A stretch of DNA of 64,000 nucleotides from Crambe crambe. Lineage: Eukaryota > Porifera > Demospongiae > Poecilosclerida > Crambeidae. The stretch covers positions 5,371,338 to 5,435,337 of the forward strand of contig OZ004581.1 in assembly GCA_963924555.1 (NCBI GenBank), given 5' to 3'. The notes beneath the pieces are model-generated. The model did no database searches and was not told the origin of the DNA. It worked only from the letters and a program-made list of their open reading frames with translations. Shown piece after piece: positions 10,276 through 21,013 of the stretch; the first letter of the stretch is position 1; each line of letters begins with the position of its first letter. The position numbers and the translations under genes are program-made.

Positions 10276-11705
10276 GTGTATTGGGTACACACATAATAGC
10301 TACCAGTAAAAAGCCTTGAAAAATTATACAAAAAATTATGGTCAATGACAGTCTTATTATCACAGAGAATACGATAGTACTAGAGATGGCACTGATTGCC
10401 CCATTGAACTAATACTTAGTATCTTCTTTCATAACTCCAGAATACTTCCCTCGAAGACAGAACATCTTCAATGTGCTAGGACTCAAGTATGAAGAGCAGA
10501 AGACAAAGCAGTATCATTGGGGGAGCAAAGTGAGCCCACTAACAAATCTTATTCTACAAAATTTTCAATCTGTACATAGGTATGTTACGTCAGAGTCAAA
10601 GTTCAGATCACAAATTAGTATGCTCAAAGTATCTCATATTTTGCATGCAATATAGTGACGTCACTGGCTAACTGAGCATGCGTGCTTGCCCCACAATGCT
10701 TTGTATTTCCCTAGTTTTACAGCAACTTCTGAAATCGCTGTTTTCATCTGGTTATTCATCATCAAACAACTTATTTCAGAAATGGCTCATTCAAATGCTA
10801 TAATTTTTTCCTAAGAATCAGAAATAGCAGTACCACCCTCAGGAATGTCATCTTCAACTACATCCTCTGAGCATGTTGAATAAGAATCAGCAATACCTGA
10901 GGATGATACATCCTCCGAAATGTCACCTTTGACACGATACTATCACAAATGAAATAGGAAATTTCAGCTTTGCAAGTCTGCATTGATGTATAGCCTTCCA
11001 AGTAGGGCATGCAGAACCACCAAATAGTTGGAGAATGGATTGTTGTTTGATAGTATTATATCTTACTATGTCCTTTTACTCTGTGAGTTAATCCCTCTGA
11101 GGCACCCTGTCTTTTTGGTATTGCTAGTGTTATTTTTAACTAGCTACATTTTCAGCTATCATGCATGAAAACAATGAAAAATATAGGAGTACATAATTAT
11201 GCTGAGGGAACATTTTCCCATCTCTTCTGTTTAAGACTGCATCCCTTAATGACAAATCCCAAATTAGATGGCACCCACTTATTATCAAATGGTACTTGAA
11301 TTTGAAATTGCCTTCTAGTTTGGCATATCATGCCATGAGGAGTGGTGGATTTTTGACACTACCATCTGAACGAACCCTCTGTGATTATACCTAGATTTCA
11401 AGATGAAATCAATCAACAAGGATCTTTCTGACACTCAGATACGTTGCTGTATTAGTGGATGAGATGAAAGGACTATAATTTTAAACAAACATACCGGTGC
11501 ATCCCTGATGACCTTTACCATACCTTTGTAAAAAGACTACTACCTAAATTTGGCGATCAGGCCAAACCACCAAATTAAATACTCCGCCAATATTTCTGGC
11601 CATATGGTACAGCAGATACACAATTCGGTTCGTGAAAATACGGCCAACTTACTGTTGAAATAACTCACCATATTCCACAAGTGTGATAAATGATTTATTC
11701 TATAC
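10276..11705. repeat. Segmental duplication block A (copy at about 55206-55950)
   Basis: GTAAAAAGCC, ATTATGGTCAATGACAG, GATGGCACTGATTGCCCC and the transposase relic near 11250 recur in the same order at 55206-55950. The second copy is shortened by internal deletions. In the 11-kb copy the hairpin at 11711-11998 follows; the second copy lacks it. Confidence 0.85.
11255..11510 (+). pseudogene. P-element/THAP9-like transposase fragment
   Basis: A frame open for about 45 codons gives IRWHPLIIKWYLNLKLPSS, then LAYHAMRSGGFLTLPSERTL, then CDYT. This resembles the segment of P-type (THAP9-like) transposases with HP.II+W....S..AY..LR.SG...LPS.RTL.DYT. After a frameshift, VLVDEMKG-like codons follow near 11452. 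Only this piece is left, with no THAP domain and no termini. The copy at about 55440-55720 keeps YVAILVDEMKGLVFNKHTG, supporting the same family. The family name is from memory of its conserved motifs and is moderately certain. Confidence 0.6.
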
Positions 11706-11710
11706 TTGAT

Positions 11711-11998
11711 ACAAGTAAGTGAAAAAGCATTTCGTGAAATGAAAAAAGATGTAGGGATGACCACTGCTCAAAAAAGTAAGGAAACAAGAAGGATGGAATC
11801 TTTGTTCTGTATATCCAGCCAACAATCCCTACATATACGTACATTACTGCACTATAATCTGAAGCTACACGTATATGTAGGGATTGTTGGCTGGATATAC
11901 AGAACAAAGATTCCATCCTTCTTATTTCCTTACTTTTTTGAGCAGTGGTCATCCCTACATCTTTTTTCATTTCACGAAATGCTTTTTCACTTACTTGT
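11711..11998. repeat. Long hairpin, arms about 135 bp (ACAAGTAAGT ends)
   Basis: The ends ACAAGTAAGTGAAAAAGC at 11711 and GCTTTTTCACTTACTTGT at 11998 pair, and the arms match nearly perfectly up to a loop of roughly 40 bases near 11845-11875. Each arm contains GTAGGGAT near its base and ATCCCTAC near the loop. It is absent from the paralogous block near 55950, so it inserted after duplication or was lost there. A single diverged arm is found at 36347-36470. Confidence 0.9.
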
Positions 11999-12554
11999 TC
12001 CTGGTCTTTTTTTCCTCTCTTTTATGGTTTTAGCTATGTATAAAGTTCATTCTTCTATGTGTATGCAGGGACAGATGAAAGAAGAGTAGTTCTCCGATAG
12101 CATATCAGCCCAATCAACGAGTCAAGGTGTTGTGTCATGTCTTACTTGGCGGTCGAAGATGCTGAAATAGTCTACGGTGGTGAATCTAAATCCCCGAGTC
12201 GATACAGTAGTCTATCATCATTATCTAGAGCATAGATAATCTATACTAAGCTAGTTAGCTAGCTAGCTAGAGACAGCTGAGCAATAATTATTATAATTTT
12301 GAATAATTGGATATCAAATACATGCGCATGCGTATTATAGAAAAGATGGCTTCCTAATTGAATTAGTCGAGTGCTGTGCTCCTTACTGTCTCCTTTTTCA
12401 TCGACTCTTTCGAGGATCAACGAGTAGAAAAGATCGTAGCTGGTAGAATTTGGAGTGGATTTATCCAGAAATCATAGCTGTAGCTTGAGTGGTTCGAGAG
12501 ATATGGTTGTCTAAGAAGAATAACGATAACAATAGAGAAGAAGAAGAATCCAGC
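11999..12554. other. Spacer, nothing recognised
   Basis: AT-rich with TAGCTAGC-type runs near 12250-12270. No exon, RNA gene or hairpin was recognised. Confidence 0.45.
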
Positions 12555-12775
12555 GATTTACCTGCTTGCCGTATTTCTGAAACGGTAAGCTCCCTGGTCC
12601 TGAAACTTGGTCTGCACATTGTAGTAGGCTCTAGTAGGCTGGATAATCATTCACAGTAGCTTTGGTTAGGTCTAAGTGGGGGAACTAGAATTTCACTTTA
12701 GTATTAGTCTATAGGCGGCGCGCGCAGCCGTCCGAGTCATCCCTACATAGAGAGTGCTACCGCACTCTCTGATAC
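12555..12775. repeat. Dispersed repeat ending in CTACCGCACTCTCTGA
   Basis: The block TAGTAGGCTCTAGTAGGCTG, then GGCGGCGCGCGCAGCCG, ATCCCTACATAGAGAGTGCT and a short palindromic tail occurs here, at about 37350-37505 and at about 54948-55205. The tail matches the junction of the 230-bp satellite units, linking this family to them. Confidence 0.8.
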
Positions 12776-12779
12776 TTAA

Positions 12780-13649
12780 TTGTATCATTATATGGTATTT
12801 ATAGCTGATAGGCTACTCCATGGATGCTGACTTGTACGTAAGTGGCTAGGCAGCTGCATACAAAGAAAGGTGTAATACTCACCACAAAGCATTTAGATAA
12901 GCCTAGTAGGCAAAATTAGTTGGAAATTAGCTATGATTATGCACATGCTCAGTACAGCTTGAGATAACTCCTGAGATAATTATGGGCAGTTATCTCATGC
13001 TTCACCTGTGGGAAGATACTATTGTAACTATATCAAGTATAGAATAGACACATGTATCATGGATTTCCATTCAACACACATGATAGTGGCTCGCTTCATT
13101 CGCCAAATTAAATAATATAGGTAGTCCAAATTAACCTTGCATTGCAGGAGGGGGGGATCATTGAAATGGAGTCAGCAAAAGTGACCATTTATGTTAGCTT
13201 AATGAGTCCAGGGGTCCAATTTTTTTGCAACATAAATGGTCCTCTAGGACCACTTTTTGGGGTTACCAATAATATTATCTGCAAGTCAGATCAATAAAAA
13301 CACATTCAAACTTCATAACCTGTTGGGAAAGAGGTAAGCAGTGAGTTGCTTGAGTAAACCTGTTTACTAGAGATCTGAGCATTTGCAACTGAAGCTACCA
13401 TGTTAGCTTTCACAGCATCTTGCGCAAAGGTACAGTAAGAAGAATGCAATCTGACTATGAGCATTTTCAGCTAAAGCTACCATGTGCCATGTGCATGGCT
13501 GGAAGCTAGTTAGCTATAGAAAAGCTGGGCTTCCTCATCATCAGTAGTGATTTTCACAGTGGCAGAGCAGGACCCAATCGCTTTTATTTACTTCAGCAGT
13601 AGTACCACAGAAGTGGCTTAGACAATTGCTAAATTGTTTGCTAGCTGAG
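12780..13649. repeat. Segmental duplication block B, non-coding part
   Basis: 12780-14345 corresponds to about 55968-57384. The copies differ by a stretch at about 13151-13365 that is missing in the 56-kb copy. Nothing coding was recognised before the end of the MTAN gene. A small stem GAGATAACT...AGTTATCTC lies near 12960-13000. Confidence 0.75.
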
Positions 13650-15000
13650 TCAGGAATATTGTTGTGCAGGTGAACATGTCGTCGGGTATCCAGTACCCAA
13701 ATACACAAGAGCAAAGCTAAATAAAATCTCCTTACCTAAGATTTCACCTGAATCTTCTGCAATACGATTTCCTGTAAATTAATAATACTGGCATCAACTA
13801 AATTCAAATTTATCATAGTTGTGTTATATGTTATGTATACATTTCATGTCATTCGTGGTTCTGACACCCACTCATGTAGATATGTACATGTCTTCTACAC
13901 CAATAAGCTTTTGAAACCAACCTGTATGTGGTAGAGATGTTGCAGAAGTTTCTTTCCCTATACCTTCAGCACGCTCTATGCAGTGTTCTGTGTTAATAAT
14001 ACCATACATATTAAAAATTCACAAGTTGGAAACATTAGGTTCTATCTAATTGTGTGTGTCAGTTAGCTATGTAGAAGGATATTTACTACAGTTCTATAGC
14101 AGCAATGATAATATCCCACCATTATAATACATGAATTGAAAATCATACCTCTAGGGAAGTTGGCTCCTTCTTTATTGATCATTTTTTCCACATAATTAAA
14201 AGCAGCCATGGCTGCAGTAAATTGCCATTTTTTATCCTTCTTTCCATCTGCATAATCAGCAACTCCTTTAACTATGATAATTTTTTTCTTTTGACTTTCT
14301 TGAATTTCCAGGAGTTCACAACCTTCCATTTCTCCTCCAATAGCTTCCTTTTGTTTAGACTTTAATATATCTCGAAGTTGTTTGCTATTAATCAGAAAAG
14401 ATCCAGAAATGAACAGACCACAAATCGCTTTCGAACAACGATCAGCAGACACTTTATAATCTTTCCAAAAATTTTTCTTAAAACAGAAGACTCTCTCGAG
14501 ATAGTCATCCATTTTTTTACATCCATCGCGGAATTCAATATCAATGAGAGTACCAGATTCACCGTCTGTAAATTTAGGAGCTTTTACTTCAGTAATTCGA
14601 TTGGAAATGAGGACATCACCAAGACCATGCTTTTCACGATCAAAAGAATAACAAACACCAACAGCAATAATATACTGAACATTGGAAAAGAGATTATCAA
14701 TTGCATCTTTAAGATACTTTCCAGCATTGGCACCTTGACGAGTTCGAATTAAAGCTACTTTCTGTTCAGCAAAGAAACCAATTTCATAACCATGGAAGCT
14801 TTTAGCTTTTTTATCCCGTTGATTTGGTGCAGTGATATATGTAATTGCTGCTTCATATTCATTGTCGTTAGCAACATGAAGAATTACGACAATTTCTTTG
14901 CAAAATGTCACCAGATCTTCTTCTTCATGAGATTGAGGATCTGGTTCGTGATCAATACGATATTGCTGCTGTTCCTCTTCTGAGAAACGAGGTTTCTCCA
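13650..15000 (-). CDS. MTAN/nucleoside phosphorylase-domain protein (5' exons missing)
   Basis: Three exons are supported: 15000-14149 (acceptor TTTTGTAG, donor GAG/GTATGA), 13987-13922 (acceptor AACACAG, donor CAG/GTTGGT) and 13771-13736 (acceptor TTTACAG, donor TAG/GTAAGG), all joined in phase 1. Exon 1 encodes a complete PNP_UDP-type domain: VVILHVANDNEYEA (start strand), GANAGKYLKDAI, IIAVGVCYSFD, LGDVLIS, the substrate-binding IGGEMEG, and VKGVADYAD with the catalytic-type Asp. Family knowledge: such enzymes cleave the N-glycosidic bond of nucleosides such as methylthioadenosine; in invertebrates the domain is often joined to signalling domains. The two short exons encode HCIERAEGIGKE and NRIAEDSGEIL, related mini-modules. 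If the last donor is not used, the frame runs to TGA at 13650-13652. No in-frame ATG lies near 15000, so upstream exons are needed. A truncated paralogue lies at 56770-57390. Confidence 0.8.
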
Positions 15001-15724
15001 CTACAAAATTATCACAAAAAAATGTTTCAGTCAAAATTCACGATTGGCTATGAAGACATGGCAGAATAAACTAAGATGTTATTAAGTGAGTGTGCATGTG
15101 ACTGGATTTGCAAAAACCCACATTGTAGCGAAATAATTAGTATTTTAGTGAGTCCTATCATTTATTTTTTAACAATTTTTTCCCTGTATAAATCACAACT
15201 ATAATCCCTAAACAAATATCTGATAAAGTTTAGAGCTTAGACTAAAGTAGAAAGACTTCAAATAAAGTGCTACCCGTGTTGACTTTATCGCACATTTGCA
15301 CGCTAAAGCATGCTAAATCGCGACAATAAACGGCGCGTGTAGACGTTATTTTACGTGAGATTATTGCCGTTTATACGCCGTTTTCTGCGGAAGGTAGCAT
15401 AGCTAGCTTAGTTAGTTTATAAGCTGGAAAACCTCCTTAGTTGGTGATTTTCCACACGACTCTGCTCCGTGCACGAAGCCTTCGTGGCTGACTTGCTTGC
15501 TTTAGTGCTATATCTGAAGCCTTTCTAAACTCCAAAACTATTTCAGCAATGGATGGCCTGCGTGAATTGGGTAAGGATCATCAATATTACACATTAGTAA
15601 GTGACATATAATTAAGTAAGTAGGGAAAAAATGGTGTTCCGTTCTGTTTGCCTCACTGTATTAATTTTGCTGAGCAATGGCTGAGAAAGAGAAGATGGCA
15701 TATAATTTCCAGCTCATGAGAAAT
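15001..15724. other. Region upstream of the MTAN exon; possible short plus-strand first exon
   Basis: No upstream MTAN exon could be placed. On the plus strand ATGGATGGCCTGCGTGAATT followed by GG/GTAAGG at about 15549-15572 has the look of a short first coding exon with a good donor, but no partner exon is visible. An inverted pair (ATAAACGGCG at about 15326 and CGCCGTTTAT at about 15368) forms a modest stem. Confidence 0.3.
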
Positions 15725-16124
15725 AAAAATATTTCTAAATGAAAGAGTGATGTAGGCTGGAGTACATGACTATAAAAAGTACGGAAACAAGGTAATGGCT
15801 ATGTACTGCATTTGCTCTGCTAACTGTCACAGAATTGCATTGCTGCATGGATCGCATTTGTCACTGTGTTCTGCTAAAACCCTACATCGCTGCTGCCATA
15901 ATGATATTATCCTTTTTTGGCTACACCTTGCAGCGATGTAAGTTTATGTCAATTTTATGACAGTTAGCAGAACACAGTGACAAATGCAGTCCATGCAGCG
16001 ATGCAATTCTATGACAGTTAGCAGAGCAAATGGAGTAGATAGCCACCACCTTGTTTCCGTATTTTTTATAGTCATGTACTCCAGCCTACGTACATCACTC
16101 TTTCATTTAGAAGAAATATTTTTA
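15725..16124. repeat. Long foldback, arms about 180 bp
   Basis: AAAATATTTCTAAATGAAAG at the left pairs with CTTTCATTTAGAAGAAATAT at the right. The interior arms contain CCCTACATCGCTG / CAGCGATGTA. Some blocks (TTAGCAGA, GCATTG) are duplicated inside each arm. A sibling lies at 24237-24509 plus 25316-25368, where the TA element inserted; this copy serves as its empty site (CATGTACTCCAG at 16073). Confidence 0.85.
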
Positions 16125-16660
16125 CTCTCACTTATTTGCACACTTTATTCAAGGGGAACGGCCGGCTAAGAATGTCAAGAACGACCCTTTATCAAATAAT
16201 ATTACCATGCCCACCGCAACTAAGCTAGAGAGTTTTTTCTCAGTGAGTGTATAAACTAACTGTGTCTACGAAACGTTCTAGCGTTCCAGTATTGTGTAAG
16301 AAACGTCTACGTAGCATCTACGAAGTGTATAAACTAACTGAGTAACTGTGGAATCTATGAAGTGTTCGAGAATTTGAGTCGTCCACGAATGGCAATTGAC
16401 AGAGCTGTACTTCAATTTGAACAATACCATTCCTTACCTGAGGTATAAAACTTCAAGATGGTAGATATAGGATGAAGCAGTCGGGAGTTATGGCTGTCAA
16501 GCGTCCACAAAGGCACTCGGACGGCAATTGATAGTTAGGACTTGAGTTTTACTTCAATTTGAACAATACCATTCCTTAGATCAGGTGTAAGCTACAATAT
16601 GGTAACAAGATCGTAGATATAGGATGAAGCAGTTGGGAGTTATGGCTATCAAGAAGAAGA
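16125..16660. repeat. Repeat block shared with 25370-25870
   Basis: Words such as GAACAATACCATTCCTTA, GTAGATATAGGATGAAGCAG and CACTCGGACGGCAATTGA recur here and at 25370-25870. In both places the roughly 130-bp unit is itself tandemly doubled. No coding potential was seen. Confidence 0.75.
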
Positions 16661-16664
16661 TTAT

Positions 16665-16902
16665 TATCAAGAGTGCGCTAGCACTCTCTAAGTAGGGATG
16701 GCGGGTCAAAGGTCATAGGACTGTATAAACTAAAAACTCTTCTTTCTCTTCTACCCTTACTCGACAGGTTCTCAGAAGGCTACAGTGAATTATTATATCT
16801 ACAAAGAAGAGAGGGGAATGTTCAAAAGCCAAAAATTCATTCGCTAACATAAGAAAAAAACGAGTTCTAAAATTGACTTTTGTTCTATTTCTTTATAATA
16901 AA
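16665..16902 (-). repeat. Inverted single copy of the 230-bp satellite unit
   Basis: The sequence from GAGTGCGCTAGCACTCTCT to AAAATTGACTTTTGTTC is the reverse complement of the units tandemly repeated at 22061-23223. It bounds the cassette array on its left side, facing the tandem copies on the right. Confidence 0.85.
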
Positions 16903-17163
16903 ACAAGTGAATGCAAAAAATTTCTTCTAAATAAAAAGGTTAAGTAGGGATAGCTTAAAATCTAGCTGGGCTATATAATGTACTGCAGCCTCGTATGAAA
17001 ACAATCCCTACATTTACATCCACTACCTATAGCTAGCTATGGCAGTTGTAAAAGTAGGGATTGTTTTCATACGAGGTTGCAGTACATTATATAGCCCAGC
17101 TAGATTTTAAGCTATCCCTACTTAACCTTTTTATTTAGAAGAAATGTTTTGCATTCACATGTT
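16903..17163. repeat. Hairpin 1 of the cassette array
   Basis: ACAAGTGAATGC...GCATTCACATGT ends with arms of about 115 bp that match almost exactly. The modules GTAGGGATAGC, ACTGCAGCCTCGTATG and ACAATCCCTACATTTAC are seen on the left arm. The loop region holds TAGCTAGCTA. Confidence 0.9.
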
Positions 17164-17884
17164 TCTATCCTTTTTTCTTAGTGCTTGAAGTTGAATGTAA
17201 GTTGTGTATGTAAAGAATTGAGTGGCAGTATTGACTGTCACTTCAACTGAGAGTATAAAATATAACCAAGCCCACAACCACACCCACCTTGGAGTCCATT
17301 AACTGTATCAAAGGCATCTCCCTTAGCACCGAGGGAGAAGTTATTAATTTGACACGAGTCTACAGTACAGTACTATACAAAGCCAGCTCTACATAAAACT
17401 TATCTTTTTTTCTTTTGTAGGTACATACACAGTCTCTGGTTGAAGAATTTGTTTAGCTATTTAAGTTTTGTCTATTATTTAATATAAAACTTTACAGCAA
17501 CAGCAATGTAGCTTAATGACATGTGCATGGCATGGTGAAGTGAGCTGACTACACTACAGCCAAGTACTGGCTATAATACTACTATAAGATGAGCATCTGT
17601 ACTGCAATTCAGCAAGGAGTGACTGGAACATCATCAGATAAGAATAATAGCTAGCTAAACGAAGACCTAGCTAAGTTTACGTGGCTCCGCCCATAAGCCC
17701 CGCCCCCTATCAACGTGCGCTTCAAAATGGCGTCGAAAGATTAGCTAGTGTTCCGAGTGCTCGAATAGTGAAGTAGAGCCTTAGTCAAAACTAATAGCAA
17801 AAGATCAGCCTCTAGGTGCCGCTCTAACAGATGGCCAAAGCAGAATTTTGATGACTATAGCCAGTAAGCCGGTACGTCGATCTG

Positions 17885-17914
<30 letters not shown>
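17164..17914 (+). repeat. Composite unit 1 (acceptor-like, promoter-like and donor-like parts)
   Basis: The order is TTTCTTTTGTAG (acceptor-like, near 17410), CAGCAACAGCAATGTA, GTGAGCTGACTACACTACAG, GC boxes plus CAAAATGGCGTC (17681-17734), AAACTAATAGCAAAAGATCA, donor-like CCAGTAAGCC, then a TTA microsatellite at 17883-17914. The microsatellite leads directly into the next hairpin. Seven further copies exist in the window (starting at about 18176, 18972, 19927, 21014, 23224 inverted, 26720 and 59377). Confidence 0.85.
17681..17740 (+). promoter_or_regulatory. GC-box plus YY1-like promoter motif
   Basis: GGCTCCGCCC and AGCCCCGCCCC are followed by CTTCAAAATGGCGTCGAAAG. GC boxes bind Sp1-like factors, and AAAATGGCG is the YY1 core, which in animal promoters often marks start sites and reads downstream in this orientation. 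Equivalent motifs are at 18510-18560, 19440-19490, 20340-20390, 21833-21870, 23391-23440 (inverted), 27045-27088 and 60187-60228. Promoter activity is inferred from motifs only. Confidence 0.5.
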
Positions 17915-17916
<2 letters not shown>

Positions 17917-18175
17917 AAGTGAGCGCAAAAAATTCCTTCTGAATAAAAAGGTTAAGTAGGGATGGCCTAAAATCTAGTTGGGCTGTATAATGTACTGCAG
18001 CCTCATATGAAAACAATCCCTACATTTACATCCACTACCTATAGCTAGCTATGGGCCGTTGTAAAAGTAGGGATTGTTTTCATATGAGGCTGCAGTACAT
18101 TATACAGCCCAACTAGATTTTAGGCCATCCCTACTTAACCTTTTTATTCAGAAGGAATTTTTTGCGCTCACTTGT
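17915..18175. repeat. Hairpin 2 of the cassette array
   Basis: ACAAGTGAGCGC...GCGCTCACTTGT ends. The arms are near-perfect, about 118 bp, and differ from hairpin 1 by matched substitutions on both arms (for example CATATGAGG against CCTCATATG). About 175 bp separate it from the promoter-like motif upstream. Confidence 0.92.
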
Positions 18176-18740
18176 TTCTATTCTTTTTCTTTGTGTTTGA
18201 AGTTGAAAGTAAGGTACATACAGTCTCTGGAAGAATTTATTTAATTATTTAAGTTTTGTCTATTATTTAAATATAAAACTTTACAACAACAGCAATGTAA
18301 ATGACATGTACATGACATAGTGAAGTGAGCTGACTACACTACAGCCAAGAATTATAATAGTACTATAGGATGAGCATCTATACTGCAATGCAGCAAGGAG
18401 TGTCAGGAACATCATCAGATGATAAGAATAAATAGCTAGCTAAATGAAGACCTAGCTAAGCTTAGTTAGAGGCGAGGCTGTACTGTAGCCACACGTGCAC
18501 TTATACGTGGCCCCGCCCATAAGCCCCGCCCCCTAGCGACGTGCGCTTCAAAATGGCGTCGAAAGATTAGCTAGTGTTCCGAGTGCTCGAATAGTGAAGT
18601 AGAGCCTTAGTCAAAACTAATAGCAAAAGATCAGCCTCTAGGTGCCGCTCTAACAGATGGCCAAAGCAGAATTTTGATGACTATAGCCAGTAAGTCGGTA
18701 CGTCGATCTTATTATCCTTATTATTATTATTATTATTATT
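18176..18740 (+). repeat. Composite unit 2
   Basis: A shorter copy that lacks the first part of unit 1. It keeps CAGTCTCTGGAAGAATTTAT, the GC boxes with CAAAATGGCGTC at 18549-18560, donor-like CCAGTAAGTCGG, and the terminal TTA microsatellite. Confidence 0.85.
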
Positions 18741-18971
18741 ACAAGTGAGTGCAAAAAATTTCTTCTAAATAAAAAGTTAAGTAGGGATAGCCTCTGTATA
18801 ATGTACTGCAGCCTCGTATGAAAATAATCCCTACATTTACATTCACTGCCTACAGCTAGCTATGGGCCGTTGTAAATGTAGGGATTATTTTCATACGAGG
18901 CTGCAGTACATTATACAGAGGCTATCCCTACTTAACTTTTTATTTAGAAGAAATTTTTTGCACTCACTTGT
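18741..18971. repeat. Hairpin 3 of the cassette array
   Basis: ACAAGTGAGTGC...GCACTCACTTGT. The arms are about 105 bp, shorter than the siblings by a block deleted from both arms alike (the CTAGCTGGGC segment is missing). Matched loss on both arms implies arm-to-arm correction or an ancestral difference. Confidence 0.9.
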
Positions 18972-19662
18972 TTCTATCCTTTTTTTATGCTTGAAGTTGA
19001 AAGTAAGTTTGTGTAAGTAAAGAATTGAGGGTGGCAGTATTGATCGTCACTTGAACTGAGAGTATACAGTGATTATTATTTGACATGAGGCTACAGTACA
19101 AAGCCAGCTCTACATAAACCTATCTTTTTTTCTTTGTAGGCACATACACAGTCTCTGGAAGAATTTATTTAGCTATTTAAGTTTTGTCGATCATTTAATA
19201 TAAAATTTTACAGCAACAGCAATGTAAATGACATGTGCATGGCATGGTAAAGTGAGCTGACTACACTACAGCCAAGTACTGGCTCTATAGGATGAGCATC
19301 TATACTGCAATGAAGCAAGAAGTATCAGGGAGATCATTAGATAAGCTAGCTAAACGATTAAACTGAAGACCTAGCTTACTAAACTTAAGAGCTACTGAAC
19401 TGATTAGGCTGCACTGTAGCTACATATGCACTTATACGTGGCCCCGCCCATACGCTCCGCCCCCTACCGACGTGCGCTTCAAAATGGCGTAGAAAGATTA
19501 GCCGAGTGCTATCGATATCACTGATTTGTGAAGTAGCGCTTTAGTCAAAATTAATAGCAAAAGATCAGCCTCTAGGTGCCGCTCTAACAGATGGCCAAAG
19601 CAGAATTTTGATGACTATAGCCAGTAAGCCGGTACGTCGATCTTATTATTATTATTATTATT
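18972..19662 (+). repeat. Composite unit 3
   Basis: It holds TATCTTTTTTTCTTTGTAG (acceptor-like), the GC boxes and CAAAATGGCGTAG at about 19480-19492, AGTAGCGCTTTAGTC, CCAGTAAGCCGG and a TTA microsatellite. Relative to units 1 and 2 it carries CGATATCACTGATTTGTG, which is shared with the inverted copy at 23.3 kb and with the 27.9-kb copy. Confidence 0.85.
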
Positions 19663-19926
19663 ACAAGTAAGCGCAAAAATTTCTTCTAAATAAAAAGGTT
19701 AAGTAGGGATAGCTTAAAATCTAGCTGGGCTATAATATAATGTACTGCAGCCTTGTATGAAAATAATCCCTACATTTATATCCACTACCTATAGCTAGCT
19801 ATGGCAGTTGTAAAAGTAGGGATTATTTTCATACAAGGCTGCAGTACATTATATTATAGCCCAGCTAGATTTTAAGCTATCCCTACTTAACCTTTTTATT
19901 TAGAAGAAATTTTTGCGCTTACTTGT
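19663..19926. repeat. Hairpin 4 of the cassette array
   Basis: ACAAGTAAGCGC...GCGCTTACTTGT with arms of about 118 bp. It has matched variants on both arms (CTTGTATG/CATACAAG) that distinguish it from hairpins 1-3. Confidence 0.92.
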
Positions 19927-20569
19927 TTCTATCCTTTTTTCATAGTGCTTGAAGTTGAATATAAGTTTGTGTATGTAAAGAATGGAGTGGCAGTATTGAC
20001 TGTCACTTCAACTGAGAGTATGCAGTGATTATTAATTTGACATGAGTATCTCTTTCTTTTGTAGGTACATACACAGTCTCTGCATGGTTGAAGAATTTGT
20101 TTAGCTATTTAAGTTTTGTCTATTATTTACTTTATAGCAACAGCAATGTAAATGACATGTGCATCGCATGGTGAAGTGAGCTGACTACACTACAGCCAAG
20201 TACTGGCTATAAACAATAGTATAAGATGAGCATTTGTACTGTAATTCAGCAAGGAGTGACTATAACATCATCAGATAAGAATAAATAGCGATTAAACTGA
20301 AGACCTAGCCGAGCTTAGCTAGCTTAAGAAGCTTACGTGGCTCCGCCCATAAGCCCCGCCCCCTAACGACGTGCGCTTCAAAATGGCGTAGAAAGATTAG
20401 CTAGTGCCGAGTGCTATCGAATAGTGAAGTAGAGCCTTAGTCAAAACTAAGAGCAAAAGATCAGCCTCTAGGTGCCGCTCTAACAGATGGCCAAAGCAGA
20501 ATTTTGATGACTATAGCCAGTAAGTCGGGACGTCGATCTTATATTTATTATCCTTATTATTATTATTAT
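19927..20569 (+). repeat. Composite unit 4
   Basis: It holds GTAGGTACATACACAGTCTC, CAGCAACAGCAATGTA, the GC boxes with CAAAATGGCGTAG at 20379-20391, CCAGTAAGTCGG and an ATT-type microsatellite that abuts the next, different hairpin. Confidence 0.85.
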
Positions 20570-21013
20570 GAATGCAAAAAATTTCTTCGAAATAAAAATG
20601 TGAAGTAGGGATGCTATTATAACTGCAGCTTCATTATGAAAACCAAGTACTGCAGCATCGAAGCAGTATGGCCCAAAAATCGAGCTGGAATATGTATTAT
20701 AACTGCATGCAAGAGAGTGAACTTAGTGAAGTGACCCTTACCCATCATCAAGTACAAGATACTATTCCTACTTCACTCCCATGATCAAGGGCCAAGGGAG
20801 TGAAGTAGGAATAGTATCTCGTACTTGATGATGGGTAAGGGTCACTTCACTAAGTTCACTCTCTTGCATGCAGTTATAATACATATTCCAGCTAGATTTT
20901 TGGGCCATACTGCTTCGATGCTGCAGTACTTGGTTTTCATAATGAAGCTGCAGTTATAATAGCATCCCTACTTCACATTTTTATTTCGAAGAAATTTTTT
21001 GCATTCACTTGTT
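20570..21013. repeat. Hairpin 5, arms about 215 bp, near perfect
   Basis: GAATGCAAAAAATTTCTTCG at the left and its complement at the right enclose arms that pair almost without mismatch, and the loop is only a few bases around 20785-20793 (CAAGGGCC). Inner modules are delimited by AAGTAGGGATGC, ATTCCTACTTCACTCCC and their complements. The same hairpin lies at 58931-59375. Confidence 0.93.

Noticed and set aside
11695-12089. Mirror-image open frames on both strands
   Set aside because: They encode the same peptides because they lie on the two arms of a hairpin.
14063-15034. Single-exon reading of the MTAN protein beginning at 15034
   Set aside because: The frame there begins with TTG and has no ATG, while a good splice acceptor ends at 15001 just before the conserved part; an upstream exon is more likely.
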